Below, piece after piece: positions 1 through 8,333 of a stretch of 64,000 bases of DNA. Every line of letters begins with the position of its first letter. Within the stretch, counting starts at the first letter, position 1. A model generated the notes under the pieces. The model was given only the letters and a program-made list of their open reading frames with translations, did not search any database and was not told where the DNA came from. The stretch is from Comamonas sp. BIGb0124 (GTDB lineage Bacteria; Pseudomonadota; Gammaproteobacteria; Burkholderiales; Burkholderiaceae_C). Position numbers and translations under genes: made by a program. Location of the stretch: positions 186,001-250,000 of the forward strand of contig NZ_RJVF01000015.1 in NCBI RefSeq assembly GCF_003752175.1, read 5' to 3'.

Positions 1-1309
1 GTCCCGGGGCCATGGTGACGCGCCGCGCCCGCAGCCTCTCGGCCAACGCGACGGTGTCGTCCATGCCGGGAAACGAGGCCCACAGGTAGAGCGACTGCTC
101 GCTGCGGGCAAACACGTCGCAGCCCAGATCGTCGAGCAGCCTGAGCGCCTGGGTGGTGGCCGCGCCCAGCTTCTTGCGCAGGCGCACCAGGTGGCGCTCG
201 TAATGCCCCTCGCGCAGCATGACGTCGACCATGCGTTCGCAGTACTCCGATCCGCTCACGTGGATCAAGGCCTTCAGATCGGCCAGATCGGCGGCCAGCG
301 CCGCGTTGCAGGCGATGAAGCCGACCCGCAATGCCGCCGAGAACGACTTGGAAAAACTGCCGATGTAGATGGTGCGTTCCAGCTGGTCGAGCGTGGACAG
401 GCGCACCGACGAGGTGGGTTTGAAGTCCGCCAGGGGATCGTCCTCGACCAGCATCAGGTTGTGCCGCTCGGCCAATTGCAGGATGCGATAGGCCTTGGCA
501 GCCGACAGATCCGAGCCCGTGGGATTGTGGGCGACCGACTGGGTGAAGAAGATGCGCGGGCGCTCCTGCGTCAGGATGGCCTCGAGTGCCGCCAGATCGG
601 GGCCGTCGGCCTGCCGGGGCACACCGATCATGCGGGCCCCCGCCAGCTTGAGCTTGCCGTACAGCGGGTAATAGCCCGGCTCGTCGACCAGCACCGTGGC
701 CCCCGGCGGAACGAAGTAGCGGATGACCAGGTCCATCGCATCGTTGGCGCCGTGGGTCAGCACCAGTTGCGCGGGCGTGGTCTCCAGTCCCAGCACGCCC
801 AGCTTGCGCACCAGGCTGTCGCGCAACGGGGCGTAGCCGTAGCGGCTGCCGTAACGGAACAGCGAACCGAGCCCCGTCCGCACCACCTTCTGGTGATAAC
901 GGTCGAGCCGCATGTCGGCCAACCATTCGACGGGTGGAAAGCCGTCGCCGACGGCCACCGAGTCGGGATCGGTCTTGAGCTGCTCGCGCATCAGCCACAC
1001 GATGTCCATGGCGCGGCTGAGCTGGCCGGCATCCTCCTCGGTTGCAGCGGGCTGCGCCGTCCGGCCCAGCACGTAGAAACCGGAGCCGCGACGCGGCTCC
1101 ACCAGCCCCTGCGAGACCAGGATGTCGAAGGCCGCGACCACGGTGTTCTTGGCATAGCGGTGCAGTTGTGCCAGCTCGCGCAGCGAAGGCAGCTTGTCGC
1201 CCGCGCGGTAGACGCCGTCGGCTATCTGCTGACCGATGAGATCGGCCAGCTTCCCGGCCACGGTGGCTGCCCGCCCGCTGTCTGCTGCTTTCATCCTCGA
1301 CCCTTTCAT
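1..1309 (-). CDS. MocR-family (GntR-HTH plus aminotransferase fold) regulator, C-terminus off the left edge
   Basis: The minus strand is open from an ATG at 1309 (a second in-frame ATG is at 1294) to the window edge, giving about 436 residues of a family that usually has 460-500. The N-terminus is a winged-helix GntR domain ([10 protein letters not shown], then [10 protein letters not shown], and [11 protein letters not shown] closing the wing). The rest matches a PLP aminotransferase fold. The visible end ([13 protein letters not shown]) resembles the last segment of MocR proteins, so only some tens of residues are missing. It diverges from the HMG-CoA reductase operon with a 133-bp gap holding a strong repeat operator, so it is inferred to control that operon and probably itself. 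The effector is unknown. Confidence 0.9.
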   Translation of the reverse strand, partial: MKGSRMKAADSGRAATVAGKLADLIGQQIADGVYRAGDKLPSLRELAQLHRYAKNTVVAAFDILVSQGLVEPRRGSGFYVLGRTAQPAATEEDAGQLSRAMDIVWLMREQLKTDPDSVAVGDGFPPVEWLADMRLDRYHQKVVRTGLGSLFRYGSRYGYAPLRDSLVRKLGVLGLETTPAQLVLTHGANDAMDLVIRYFVPPGATVLVDEPGYYPLYGKLKLAGARMIGVPRQADGPDLAALEAILTQERPRIFFTQSVAHNPTGSDLSAAKAYRILQLAERHNLMLVEDDPLADFKPTSSVRLSTLDQLERTIYIGSFSKSFSAALRVGFIACNAALAADLADLKALIHVSGSEYCERMVDVMLREGHYERHLVRLRKKLGAATTQALRLLDDLGCDVFARSEQSLYLWASFPGMDDTVALAERLRARRVTMAPG

Positions 1310-1354
1310 TGCACCGTCCCGACCGGTGCCTGTTCCATGCTGCGCTGCAATGAT

Positions 1355-1404
1355 ACTGTTTGCCCAAACTGTACCTGTCATCAAAGGTACAGTTCTCGTA
1401 CAGT
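1355..1404. promoter_or_regulatory. Candidate MocR operator: 10-bp inverted repeat plus a phased direct repeat
   Basis: AACTGTACCT at 1367-1376 is followed after 8 nt by its exact reverse complement AGGTACAGTT at 1385-1394. The half-site GTACAGT at 1387-1393 recurs at 1398-1404, 11 bp on (one helical turn). ACTGT also occurs at 1355-1359. The block lies between the divergent MocR and HMG-CoA reductase genes. Mixed inverted and direct half-sites are what dimeric MocR regulators are known to bind. The assignment to this regulator is inference. Confidence 0.7.
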
Positions 1405-1442
1405 CCAGCCCACTCACTGTTTATCTCTCTGGAGCTCCGTCT

Positions 1443-2732
1443 ATGGCTGCCGACTCGCGACTGCCCAACTTCCGTGCCCTCACTCCCGCCCAGCGCTGGG
1501 ACTTTCTCGTCCAGGCCTGCGGCCTCTCCGAAGACGACCGTGCGCTGATGACTCAGCCCGGTGCGCTGCCCACCGCCCTCGCCGATGGCATGATCGAAAA
1601 CGTGTTCGGCACCTTCGAACTGCCCATGGGCGTGGCCAGCAACTTCCAGATCAACGGCCGCGACGTGCTGATCCCCATGGCGGTCGAAGAACCGTCGATC
1701 GTGGCCGCGGCCTCGTACATGGCCAAACTGGCGCGCGACGACGGCGGCTTCCAGACCTCGAGCACCCTGCCGCTGATGCGTGCACAGGTGCAGGTGATCG
1801 GTGTTTCCGATCCGTACGGTGCCCGCATCGCCGTGCTGCAGGCACGCGACCGGATCATCGAGCGTGCCAACAGCCGCGACAAGGTGCTCATCGGCCTGGG
1901 CGGCGGCTGCAAGGACATCGAGGTGCATGTGTTCCCCGAGTCCCCGCGCGGCGCAATGATCGTGGTTCACCTGATCGTCGACGTGCGCGACGCCATGGGT
2001 GCCAACACCGTCAACACCATGGCCGAATCGGTCGCGCCGCTGGTCGAGCAGCTCACCGGCGGCTCGGTGCGCCTGCGCATCCTGTCCAACCTGGCCGACC
2101 TGCGTCTGGCCCGCGCCCGCGTGCGCCTCACCGCAAAGACCCTGGCCACCAAGGAGCGCAGCGGCGAAGAGATCATCGAAGGCGTGCTCGACGCCTACAC
2201 CTTCGCCGCCATCGACCCCTACCGCGCCGCCACGCACAACAAGGGCATCATGAACGGCATCGACCCGGTCATCGTCGCCACCGGCAACGACTGGCGCGCG
2301 GTCGAAGCCGGCGCCCATGCCTACGCCAGCCGCAGCGGCAGCTACACCTCCCTCACCCGCTGGGAAAAGGACAACAGCGGCGCGCTGATCGGCACCATCG
2401 AGCTGCCCATGCCTGTCGGCCTGGTCGGCGGCGCCACCAAGACGCATCCGCTGGCACGCCTGGCGCTGAAGATCATGGACGTGAAGTCGGCCCAGGATCT
2501 GGGCGAGATCTCGGCTGCCGTGGGACTGGCGCAGAACCTGGGTGCCCTGCGGGCACTGGCCACCGAAGGCATCCAGCGCGGCCACATGGCCCTGCACGCC
2601 CGCAACATCGCGCTGGTGGCCGGTGCCGTCGGCGACGAGGTCGACGCCGTGGCCAAGCGCCTGGCCGCCGAGCACGACGTGCGCACCGACCGCGCCCTCG
2701 AAGTGCTGCAGGAACTGCGCGCCAAGCGCTGA
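1443..2732 (+). CDS. mvaA: Degradative (class II) hydroxymethylglutaryl-CoA reductase
   Basis: Catalyses (R)-mevalonate + CoA to HMG-CoA, the first step of mevalonate catabolism. The 429-residue length matches the 428-aa Pseudomonas mevalonii enzyme. With the ATG at 1443 (GGAG at 1431) the four catalytic residues fall at the same numbers as in that enzyme: Glu83 in AVEEPS, Lys267 in HNKGIMNG, Asp283 in GNDWR and His381 in GHMALH. Other hallmarks are [10 protein letters not shown] near residue 52 and [11 protein letters not shown] near 185. It is the first gene of an operon ending in HMG-CoA lyase. Class I biosynthetic enzymes look different, and Burkholderiales generally make isoprenoids by the MEP route, so a catabolic role is favoured. 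Confidence 0.95.
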   Translation: MAADSRLPNFRALTPAQRWDFLVQACGLSEDDRALMTQPGALPTALADGMIENVFGTFELPMGVASNFQINGRDVLIPMAVEEPSIVAAASYMAKLARDDGGFQTSSTLPLMRAQVQVIGVSDPYGARIAVLQARDRIIERANSRDKVLIGLGGGCKDIEVHVFPESPRGAMIVVHLIVDVRDAMGANTVNTMAESVAPLVEQLTGGSVRLRILSNLADLRLARARVRLTAKTLATKERSGEEIIEGVLDAYTFAAIDPYRAATHNKGIMNGIDPVIVATGNDWRAVEAGAHAYASRSGSYTSLTRWEKDNSGALIGTIELPMPVGLVGGATKTHPLARLALKIMDVKSAQDLGEISAAVGLAQNLGALRALATEGIQRGHMALHARNIALVAGAVGDEVDAVAKRLAAEHDVRTDRALEVLQELRAKR

Positions 2733-2741
2733 CCCCCTGTG

Positions 2742-2773
2742 GGCCGGCGCGCTGGCGCGAAGGCCCGCCGGCC
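2742..2773. other. GC-rich hairpin in the 152-bp gap after mvaA
   Basis: GGCCGGC at 2742-2748 pairs with GCCGGCC at 2767-2773. No T tract follows, so it is not a classical terminator. It could be an RNA-processing or partial-termination element between mvaA and the transport genes. The rest of the gap holds only the ribosome-binding site AAGGAG just before 2885. Confidence 0.4.
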
Positions 2774-2884
2774 GTCTCTCGACTCATCGCACCGCCTGCC
2801 CCCATCAGAACCCCACGACGGAGCCACGGCGGCCGGACACCCCGGCCCCCGTGTCGCCGCCCGAACAACAAGGAGACAAACACC

Positions 2885-3316
2885 ATGACAGTCCGAGAAC
2901 CCGCCCCAGGGCGGTTGGCCGAGGTCTGGGGCGACACCGTCGACCTGCGGCACCTGGCCTGGGCGATCGCCATCGGCATCGGCATCAGCCTGCTGGGCTT
3001 CTACCTCGCGAGCCAATGGCTGGCGACCGTGGTGGCCTCCAAGCAGCTCGCCCATGCCTACGCCATGCTGGCCGGCCTGGCCGGCTGCATCAGTGCCGGC
3101 GTGATCTGCGCCCGCCTGTTCGCGCCCAAGCGCGAAGTGACCGAGCTCGATGTCTCCACCGACCCCCAATGGCGCCAGGAGGTGCTGGACGAACTGGCCC
3201 AGCAACCCGGCGGACTGGGATCCGTCGACGACCTCCCCCCTTCCGTCGTGCAAGAGCTCAAGGAACTCAAGCTCTACGAACTCTTCACCCACCCGAAACG
3301 CCCCGACGGCGTGTGA
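2885..3316 (+). CDS. Small two-helix membrane protein, presumed partner of the TctA permease
   Basis: A 143-residue protein with two predicted membrane helices (about residues 25-46 and 57-78) and a charged cytoplasmic-looking tail rich in Glu, Asp and Lys. AAGGAG precedes the ATG. It sits where the small TctB subunit usually sits, directly before a TctA-family permease (17 bp gap). TctB proteins normally have four helices, and this one has two plus a soluble tail, so I do not call it TctB. Function is inferred from position: small subunit or stabiliser of the permease at 3334. It could also be an unrelated lineage-specific protein. Confidence 0.75.
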   Translation: MTVREPAPGRLAEVWGDTVDLRHLAWAIAIGIGISLLGFYLASQWLATVVASKQLAHAYAMLAGLAGCISAGVICARLFAPKREVTELDVSTDPQWRQEVLDELAQQPGGLGSVDDLPPSVVQELKELKLYELFTHPKRPDGV

Positions 3317-3333
3317 TCTCCGGAGCATTCATC

Positions 3334-4716
3334 ATGGATCCCCTGTTGTTGGAACAGATTGTCGTGGCTGCGGCCATGGGCCTCGTCGGCGCCGTCGTCT
3401 TCGCGGCCATCGGCCTGGTCTCGGGCACCGACGAAACCACCACGCTGGCACCGCTGACGTTGCTGGTCGTGCTGCTCGGCGTACCGCCCGCCGGTGTCTT
3501 CACGTTTTTCCTGGCCGGTGCCGTGGCCAAGCACATGACGCACGCCGTGCCCACCGCGCTGCTGGGCATACCGGGCGACACGCTGGCCACGCCCTTGCTG
3601 CAGGACGCCAACATGCTGCGCAAGCTGGGCGTGCCCCACATCGCGCTGCGCAAGATGGTGTCGGGCGGGATCATCGCGGCTTTCGTCGCGGTGCCGCTGG
3701 CCGTGCTGTTTGCCGTGATGCTGGCCCCCTTCGGTGCAGCCATCACCAAGACCGCGCCCTGGATCTTCCTGGCCGCAGCCGTTCTGATCGCCTATTTCTC
3801 GGCCGGCCGCTGGTCGTCGGTGGCCCTGCTGGTGCCGTTCGTCGTGGTGATCATCGCCTTGCAGAGCCTGACCGCGAAATACGACGTGAAGCTCAGCATC
3901 AGCTACTTCCTGGGCATCGCCATCGGTCCGCTGATCGCCGACCTGTTCACGGTGATCGCACCGGCCGGCCGCCAGCGCATGATGCGCGACAAGGTGCGCC
4001 AGTTCAACCTCGCACCCGACGTCAAGGGCTGGTCGGGTTACTTCCCCAATCCGTTCAAGGTGCTCGACCGCACGCAGGTGCGCTGGACACTGGCCACCAC
4101 CACGATCTCCAGCGCGACCTTCGTGTTCAGCCCGGTCGCCATGACCGTGGTGCTGGGCGAACTGGTGGGCTCGCGCATCAAGCACGCCTACCACCGCCTG
4201 ACCACGGTGCTGAGTGCCCGCAACGGCGTCACCGAAGCCACGTACATCGCCGAGGCGCTGATTCCGCTGATCGCCTTTGGCCTGCCGCTGAGCCCGGTGG
4301 CCGCCGGCCCGGCTGCGCCGCTGTTCAATGCGCCGCCCCGGTTCACGGTCGATGCCGCCACCGGCCAGACGCACAACCTGCACAACCTGCTCAGCCACTG
4401 GGAGTTCCTGGGCTATGGCCTGCTGGCCGTGGCGCTGGCGGCCGTGGTGTCTTACCCGTTTGCCATGAACTTCGCGCGCCGCGCCGCGCTGTTCGTGTCG
4501 CGCAAGGTCAGCCACGAAGCCATCATCGCCACCTTCGTGGGCCTGATCATCGTCATCAGCGTCTGGGAAGGCCAGTTGCTGGGCCTGCTGGTGATCCTGA
4601 CCATGGGGCTGATGGGCGGCCTGCTCTCGCGAAGCTTCGGCTTCAACACGGGCGTGCAGTTCATGGGCTACTACACCGCGGTGCTCAGCGTGCCGGCACT
4701 GCTCAAGCTGTTCTGA
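3334..4716 (+). CDS. TctA-family permease of a tripartite tricarboxylate-type transporter, probable mevalonate uptake
   Basis: A 460-residue, strongly hydrophobic inner-membrane protein of the TctA/DUF112 family (family members are about 500 aa with 11-12 helices). Diagnostic stretches are the N-terminal VSGTDETTTLAPLTLL, HAVPTALLGIPGDTLATPLL near residue 70, and a second similar loop around residues 300-340. A ribosome-binding site (CTCCGGAG) precedes the ATG. It lies between HMG-CoA reductase and HMG-CoA lyase in one apparent operon, which points to mevalonate as substrate. The periplasmic TctC/Bug receptor such systems normally need is not in the operon; the nearest Bug gene is at 16232. 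Substrate assignment is inference from context. Confidence 0.9.
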   Translation: MDPLLLEQIVVAAAMGLVGAVVFAAIGLVSGTDETTTLAPLTLLVVLLGVPPAGVFTFFLAGAVAKHMTHAVPTALLGIPGDTLATPLLQDANMLRKLGVPHIALRKMVSGGIIAAFVAVPLAVLFAVMLAPFGAAITKTAPWIFLAAAVLIAYFSAGRWSSVALLVPFVVVIIALQSLTAKYDVKLSISYFLGIAIGPLIADLFTVIAPAGRQRMMRDKVRQFNLAPDVKGWSGYFPNPFKVLDRTQVRWTLATTTISSATFVFSPVAMTVVLGELVGSRIKHAYHRLTTVLSARNGVTEATYIAEALIPLIAFGLPLSPVAAGPAAPLFNAPPRFTVDAATGQTHNLHNLLSHWEFLGYGLLAVALAAVVSYPFAMNFARRAALFVSRKVSHEAIIATFVGLIIVISVWEGQLLGLLVILTMGLMGGLLSRSFGFNTGVQFMGYYTAVLSVPALLKLF

Positions 4717-4732
4717 TCCCGAGCGCACCCCC

Positions 4733-5602
4733 ATGAACACAACGCCCTCCGACCGCCAGGTCAAGATCGTGGAAGTCGGCCCGCGCGACGGTCTGCAGAA
4801 CGAGAAGAACCCGGTGCCGCTGGCGGCCAAGGTCGCCCTCATCGAACAGCTCGGCGCCGCAGGCCTGCGCTTCATCGAGGCGGCGGCTTTCGTCTCGCCC
4901 AAGTGGGTGCCGCAGATGGCCGACAGCGCTGCGGTGATGCGCGAGATCACGCGCCTGCCGGGTGTCTGCTACAGCGCGCTCACGCCCAATCTGAAGGGCC
5001 TGGAAGCCGCCCTGGCAGCGCATTGCGACGAGGTGGCGGTGTTCGGTGCCGCATCCGAATCGTTCTCGCAACGCAACATCAACTGCAGCATCGACGAAAG
5101 CCTGGCGCGTTTCAGGCCCGTTGTGGAGCAGGCCCTGGCTGCCGGCGTGCCGGTACGGGGGTATGTCTCGTGTGTGCTGGGCTGCCCCTACGAGGGCGAC
5201 ATCGAACCGGCCGCGGTCGTGCATGTGGCCCAGGCCCTGCTCGACATGGGCTGCCACGAGATCTCTCTGGGCGACACCATCGGGCGCGGCACGCCGGCCT
5301 CGACCCGTGCGCTGCTCGAGGTCTGCCTGCGCACGATTCCAGCCCCGCAACTGGCCGGGCATTTCCACGACACATCGGGCACGGCCGTCGCCAATGCATG
5401 CACGGCTCTGGAGATGGGGCTGCGCACCTTCGACAGCGCAGCCGGCGGACTGGGCGGCTGTCCCTACGCACCGGGCGCATCGGGCAACGTCTCGACGGAA
5501 GCCCTGGTGCGGGCCTTGCATGCCAGGGGCTTCGAAACCGGTATCGACCTGCCCCGACTGCAGTTGGCCGGCCAGGCCATCCTCGACATCGTCCGCCGAT
5601 AG
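4733..5602 (+). CDS. mvaB: Hydroxymethylglutaryl-CoA lyase
   Basis: Splits HMG-CoA into acetoacetate and acetyl-CoA, completing mevalonate breakdown begun by mvaA. The 289-residue TIM-barrel has the family start VEVGPRDGLQNE (metal and substrate-binding Arg-Asp), LGDTIGRGTP, the metal-binding GHFHDTSG, and the glycine-rich loop GGCPYAPGASGNVSTE with the catalytic cysteine at about residue 243. It starts 16 bp after the permease, and the gene order mirrors the mvaAB operon of P. mevalonii with transport genes inserted. Last gene of the operon; a MarR gene converges from the right. Confidence 0.95.
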   Translation: MNTTPSDRQVKIVEVGPRDGLQNEKNPVPLAAKVALIEQLGAAGLRFIEAAAFVSPKWVPQMADSAAVMREITRLPGVCYSALTPNLKGLEAALAAHCDEVAVFGAASESFSQRNINCSIDESLARFRPVVEQALAAGVPVRGYVSCVLGCPYEGDIEPAAVVHVAQALLDMGCHEISLGDTIGRGTPASTRALLEVCLRTIPAPQLAGHFHDTSGTAVANACTALEMGLRTFDSAAGGLGGCPYAPGASGNVSTEALVRALHARGFETGIDLPRLQLAGQAILDIVRR

Positions 5603-5623
5603 GCCGGCTCGATTCGGGACGGA

Positions 5624-6124
5624 TCAGTCGCCGCCGCCCTTCAGCCCGCCGATGAGCTTGGCCAACAGCTCGTCGAGCTGCCTCTGCTCTTTCAGGCTCA
5701 GCACGGCCAGCGCCTGCTGCTCGTTGGCGACATGCAGCGGCAGCACCTTGTCGATCAGCGCCAGGCCGGCGGGCGTCAGTTGCACCTGAATGCTGCGCCG
5801 GTCGACCGGGGACGGGCGGCGCTCGATCAGGCCGCTGCGTTCGAGCCGGTCGAGCCGGCTGGTCATGGCACCGGACGACAGCATCAGGCCTTCGTACAGG
5901 TCGGTCGGCGTGAGCACATAAGGCCGGCCCGACCGGCGAAGCGTGGCAATCACATCGAACTCGCCCTTGTGCAAGTCGAACTGCGCGGCCAGGGGCGAGA
6001 GCTTTTCGCGCTCCATCAGATGGGCTGCTTCCAGCAGCCGCCCGACGGTGGCCATCACCTTGGCATCGAGGCCCGGTTTTTCACGGTTCCATTCTTCTTC
6101 AGCCCGCTGCGCGCGATCTTTCAT
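5624..6124 (-). CDS. MarR-family transcriptional regulator
   Basis: A 166-residue winged-helix protein. FDVIATLRRSGRPYVLTPTDL leads into the recognition helix (SSGAMTSRLDRLERSGLIERRPSP), followed by the wing DRRSIQVQLTPAG, the standard MarR signature. Long N- and C-terminal helices would form the dimer interface. It diverges from the MFS/EamA pair at 6236, so it is inferred to repress that transporter pair, and MarR proteins are usually released from DNA by small aromatic or drug-like ligands. It converges on mvaB and is unlikely to regulate the mevalonate operon. Confidence 0.92.
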   Translation of the reverse strand: MKDRAQRAEEEWNREKPGLDAKVMATVGRLLEAAHLMEREKLSPLAAQFDLHKGEFDVIATLRRSGRPYVLTPTDLYEGLMLSSGAMTSRLDRLERSGLIERRPSPVDRRSIQVQLTPAGLALIDKVLPLHVANEQQALAVLSLKEQRQLDELLAKLIGGLKGGGD

Positions 6125-6196
6125 GGCTCTCTCGGTGTGGCGTTACTTGACATGAGGGCAATGGTAATGCCTTGCCCGAAGAATTCCTCGAGAATA

Positions 6197-6214
6197 TGAT
6201 TCGATATCAAGATA
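6197..6214. promoter_or_regulatory. Candidate MarR operator in the divergent promoter region
   Basis: An imperfect palindrome centred on GATATC (6203-6208) with the half-site TCAAGATA at 6207-6214, in an AT-rich patch before the transporter start. The half-site resembles MarR-family operators of the TATCTTGA type, but the left arm matches at only about half its positions. Confidence 0.35.
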
Positions 6215-6235
6215 CTTTATGAAGAGATAAATCTC

Positions 6236-7435
6236 ATGCCACCCCGTCCTCCCGCGTCCGTGCTCGTCGTCATCGGGATCGTTGGCCTGGCGCTCAATCT
6301 GCGCCCCGCTCTGGCAGCCATCGGCCCCTTGCTCGACCTGATCGAGGCTGCGACCGGGCTGAGCCACACCCAATCCAGCCTGCTGACCACCTTGCCGGTT
6401 CTTGTCATGGGACTCTGCACGCTCGGCGGCGGCCGCATCGGCCCGAGACTCGGCGAGCGCCGGGGTGTCGGCATCGGCATCGCACTGATTGCCATGGCAT
6501 GCGGGCTGCGGACGATCGCAACGGGCGGAACCGGCCTGCTCGCCACCGCCGTGCTCGCGGGCATCGGCATCGCGTGGGTCCAGACCCTGCTGCCGGCGTT
6601 CATCAAGCGTCGTTTTGCGGCGGCCGGCAGCGTCTTTGCGCTCTACACCACGGGCATCATGGCCGGTGCCGCCATCGCCGCCGCTTCGGCTGCCGGACTG
6701 GCCCAGCTGTGGGGCTGGCCCGCGGCGCTGGGTGTCTGGGCCCTGCCGGCCGCTCTGGCCTGGTCTGTTTGGTCGATCGCCACGCGGGGCACGAGGCCAG
6801 TGCCTTCCGCCGCTGCCGCCCCCTCCCCGATCGATGCACCGCAGCCCGCGCAGTCTGCGTTCTGGCGCAATCGGCGGGCCTGGGAGCTGATGCTGTTCTT
6901 CGGTATCGGGACGGGGGCCTACACACTGGTCCTCGCCTGGCTCCCCCCGTTCTACACCGGCCTGGGGTGGCCGGCGACGTCGGCAGGGCTGCTGCTGGGC
7001 GGTCTGACGCTGGCCGAGGTCGCCGCCGGACTGGCCGTCTCGATCTTCGTCGGCCGCTTTCCAGATCGCCGCCCGCTTCTTCTGGCCGTGCTCGCCATGC
7101 TCATCGCAGGCCTGGCCTGCCTGATTGCCGCGCCCCAGTCGCTCGCGCTGGCCGCCTGCCTGCTGCTCGGCCTGGGCATCGGCGCCCTGTTTCCCTTGTC
7201 CCTGATCGTGGCCCTCGATCACATCGACGAGCCCGCGCAGGCCGGCCGGCTGCTGTCCTTTGTGCAAGGCGGCGGTTACATCGTCGCCAGCGGCATGCCC
7301 TTGCTGGCGGGGATGCTGCGAGACCGCTTCGCCGATCTCACGCACGCGTGGGCCGCCATGATGGCCGGCGCGGTGCTGCTGCTCCTGCTGGTCCGGCGCT
7401 TTTCGCCGGCGTCGCATGACAGGATCCACGCATGA
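6236..7435 (+). CDS. MFS transporter, CynX/NimT-like
   Basis: A 399-residue inner-membrane carrier with about 12 hydrophobic segments. The N-terminus (LALNLRPALAAIGPLLD) is characteristic of the CynX (cyanate) / NimT (2-nitroimidazole) branch of the major facilitator superfamily, whose members are about 390-410 aa. The stop overlaps the ATG of the EamA gene by 4 nt (ATGA), so the two are translationally coupled. A divergent MarR gene suggests substrate-induced efflux. The substrate cannot be read from sequence. Confidence 0.88.
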   Translation: MPPRPPASVLVVIGIVGLALNLRPALAAIGPLLDLIEAATGLSHTQSSLLTTLPVLVMGLCTLGGGRIGPRLGERRGVGIGIALIAMACGLRTIATGGTGLLATAVLAGIGIAWVQTLLPAFIKRRFAAAGSVFALYTTGIMAGAAIAAASAAGLAQLWGWPAALGVWALPAALAWSVWSIATRGTRPVPSAAAAPSPIDAPQPAQSAFWRNRRAWELMLFFGIGTGAYTLVLAWLPPFYTGLGWPATSAGLLLGGLTLAEVAAGLAVSIFVGRFPDRRPLLLAVLAMLIAGLACLIAAPQSLALAACLLLGLGIGALFPLSLIVALDHIDEPAQAGRLLSFVQGGGYIVASGMPLLAGMLRDRFADLTHAWAAMMAGAVLLLLLVRRFSPASHDRIHA

Positions 7436-8301
7436 CCGCCCGCACGGCATGGCGCGATGTGGCGCTGACCGCACTCGCCCCCGCGATCTGGGGCTCGACC
7501 TATCTCGTCACCTCCGAATGGTTGCCCCCCGATCGTCCGTTCATGGCTGCGCTTCTGCGCGTGCTGCCCGCAGGCCTGCTGCTGCTCCTGATCACGCGGC
7601 ATAGTCCCGCAGCCCCGGATCGCTGGCGTCTTCTCGTGCTGTCGGCACTGAATATCGGCGTGTTCCAGGCCCTGCTGTTCGTGGCGGCCTATCGCCTGCC
7701 CGGCGGGCTGGCGGCCGTACTCGGCGCCATCCAGCCCTTGCTGGTCCTGCTGCTCGCTTGGGGCGTGGATCGGCGTTCGCCGCCGCGCTTTTCGGTGGCG
7801 GCGTGCGCGATGGGCGTGATCGGCATGGCCGTTCTGCTGCTGTCGCCGGACACACGCTGGGAGCCGGTCGGTATCGCGGCGGCATGCATCGGTTCGGCCT
7901 GCATGGCGGCTGGGACCTACCTCGGACGCCGCTGGCGCATGGACATGCCCGTTCTCGCGCTCACCGGATGGCAACTGCTGATCGGCGGGGTCATGCTGGC
8001 CCCGCTCGCCTGGCTGATCGATCCGCCCCTGCCGCCGTTGACGGCATGGCAAGTGGCGGCCTACGGTTATCTGTCGCTGGCCGGCGCATTGCTGGCCTAC
8101 GCCTTGTGGTTCCGCGGCATTGCCCGACTGCCCTCGGTGGCGGTCGCATCGCTGGGGCTGCTCAGCCCGCTCACGGCCGTGGTGCTCGGCTGGACGGTGC
8201 TCGGCCAGTCCATGACGGGTACGGCACTGATCGGATTGATCCTGGTGCTGGCCAGTGTCCTGTGGGTGCAGCGCCTGACCCAACGCCGTCCGGGCGACTA
8301 G
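7432..8301 (+). CDS. EamA/DMT-superfamily transporter
   Basis: A 289-residue membrane protein with ten hydrophobic segments in two repeated halves, typical of drug/metabolite exporters (EamA, RhaT, YdcZ). Markers are APAIWGSTYLV in helix 1 and LGLLSPLTAVVLGWTVLGQ in the second EamA repeat. It begins inside the stop codon of the MFS gene. Likely exports an amino acid or amphipathic metabolite, but the substrate is unknown. The TetR gene at 8334 converges on it. Confidence 0.88.
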   Translation: MTARTAWRDVALTALAPAIWGSTYLVTSEWLPPDRPFMAALLRVLPAGLLLLLITRHSPAAPDRWRLLVLSALNIGVFQALLFVAAYRLPGGLAAVLGAIQPLLVLLLAWGVDRRSPPRFSVAACAMGVIGMAVLLLSPDTRWEPVGIAAACIGSACMAAGTYLGRRWRMDMPVLALTGWQLLIGGVMLAPLAWLIDPPLPPLTAWQVAAYGYLSLAGALLAYALWFRGIARLPSVAVASLGLLSPLTAVVLGWTVLGQSMTGTALIGLILVLASVLWVQRLTQRRPGD

Positions 8302-8333
8302 CGGCCACGCGGCGCCGGGCACACCGGCCGCCG

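Noticed and set aside
191-3316. A 1041-codon plus-strand open frame
   Set aside because: It is antisense to the MocR gene and out of frame with mvaA. Only its last part (2885-3316) is real, starting at an ATG with a ribosome-binding site. High GC keeps shadow frames open.
2885-3316. Labelling the small membrane protein as TctB
   Set aside because: Only two helices plus a charged tail are visible, against four in TctB, so position alone is not enough.
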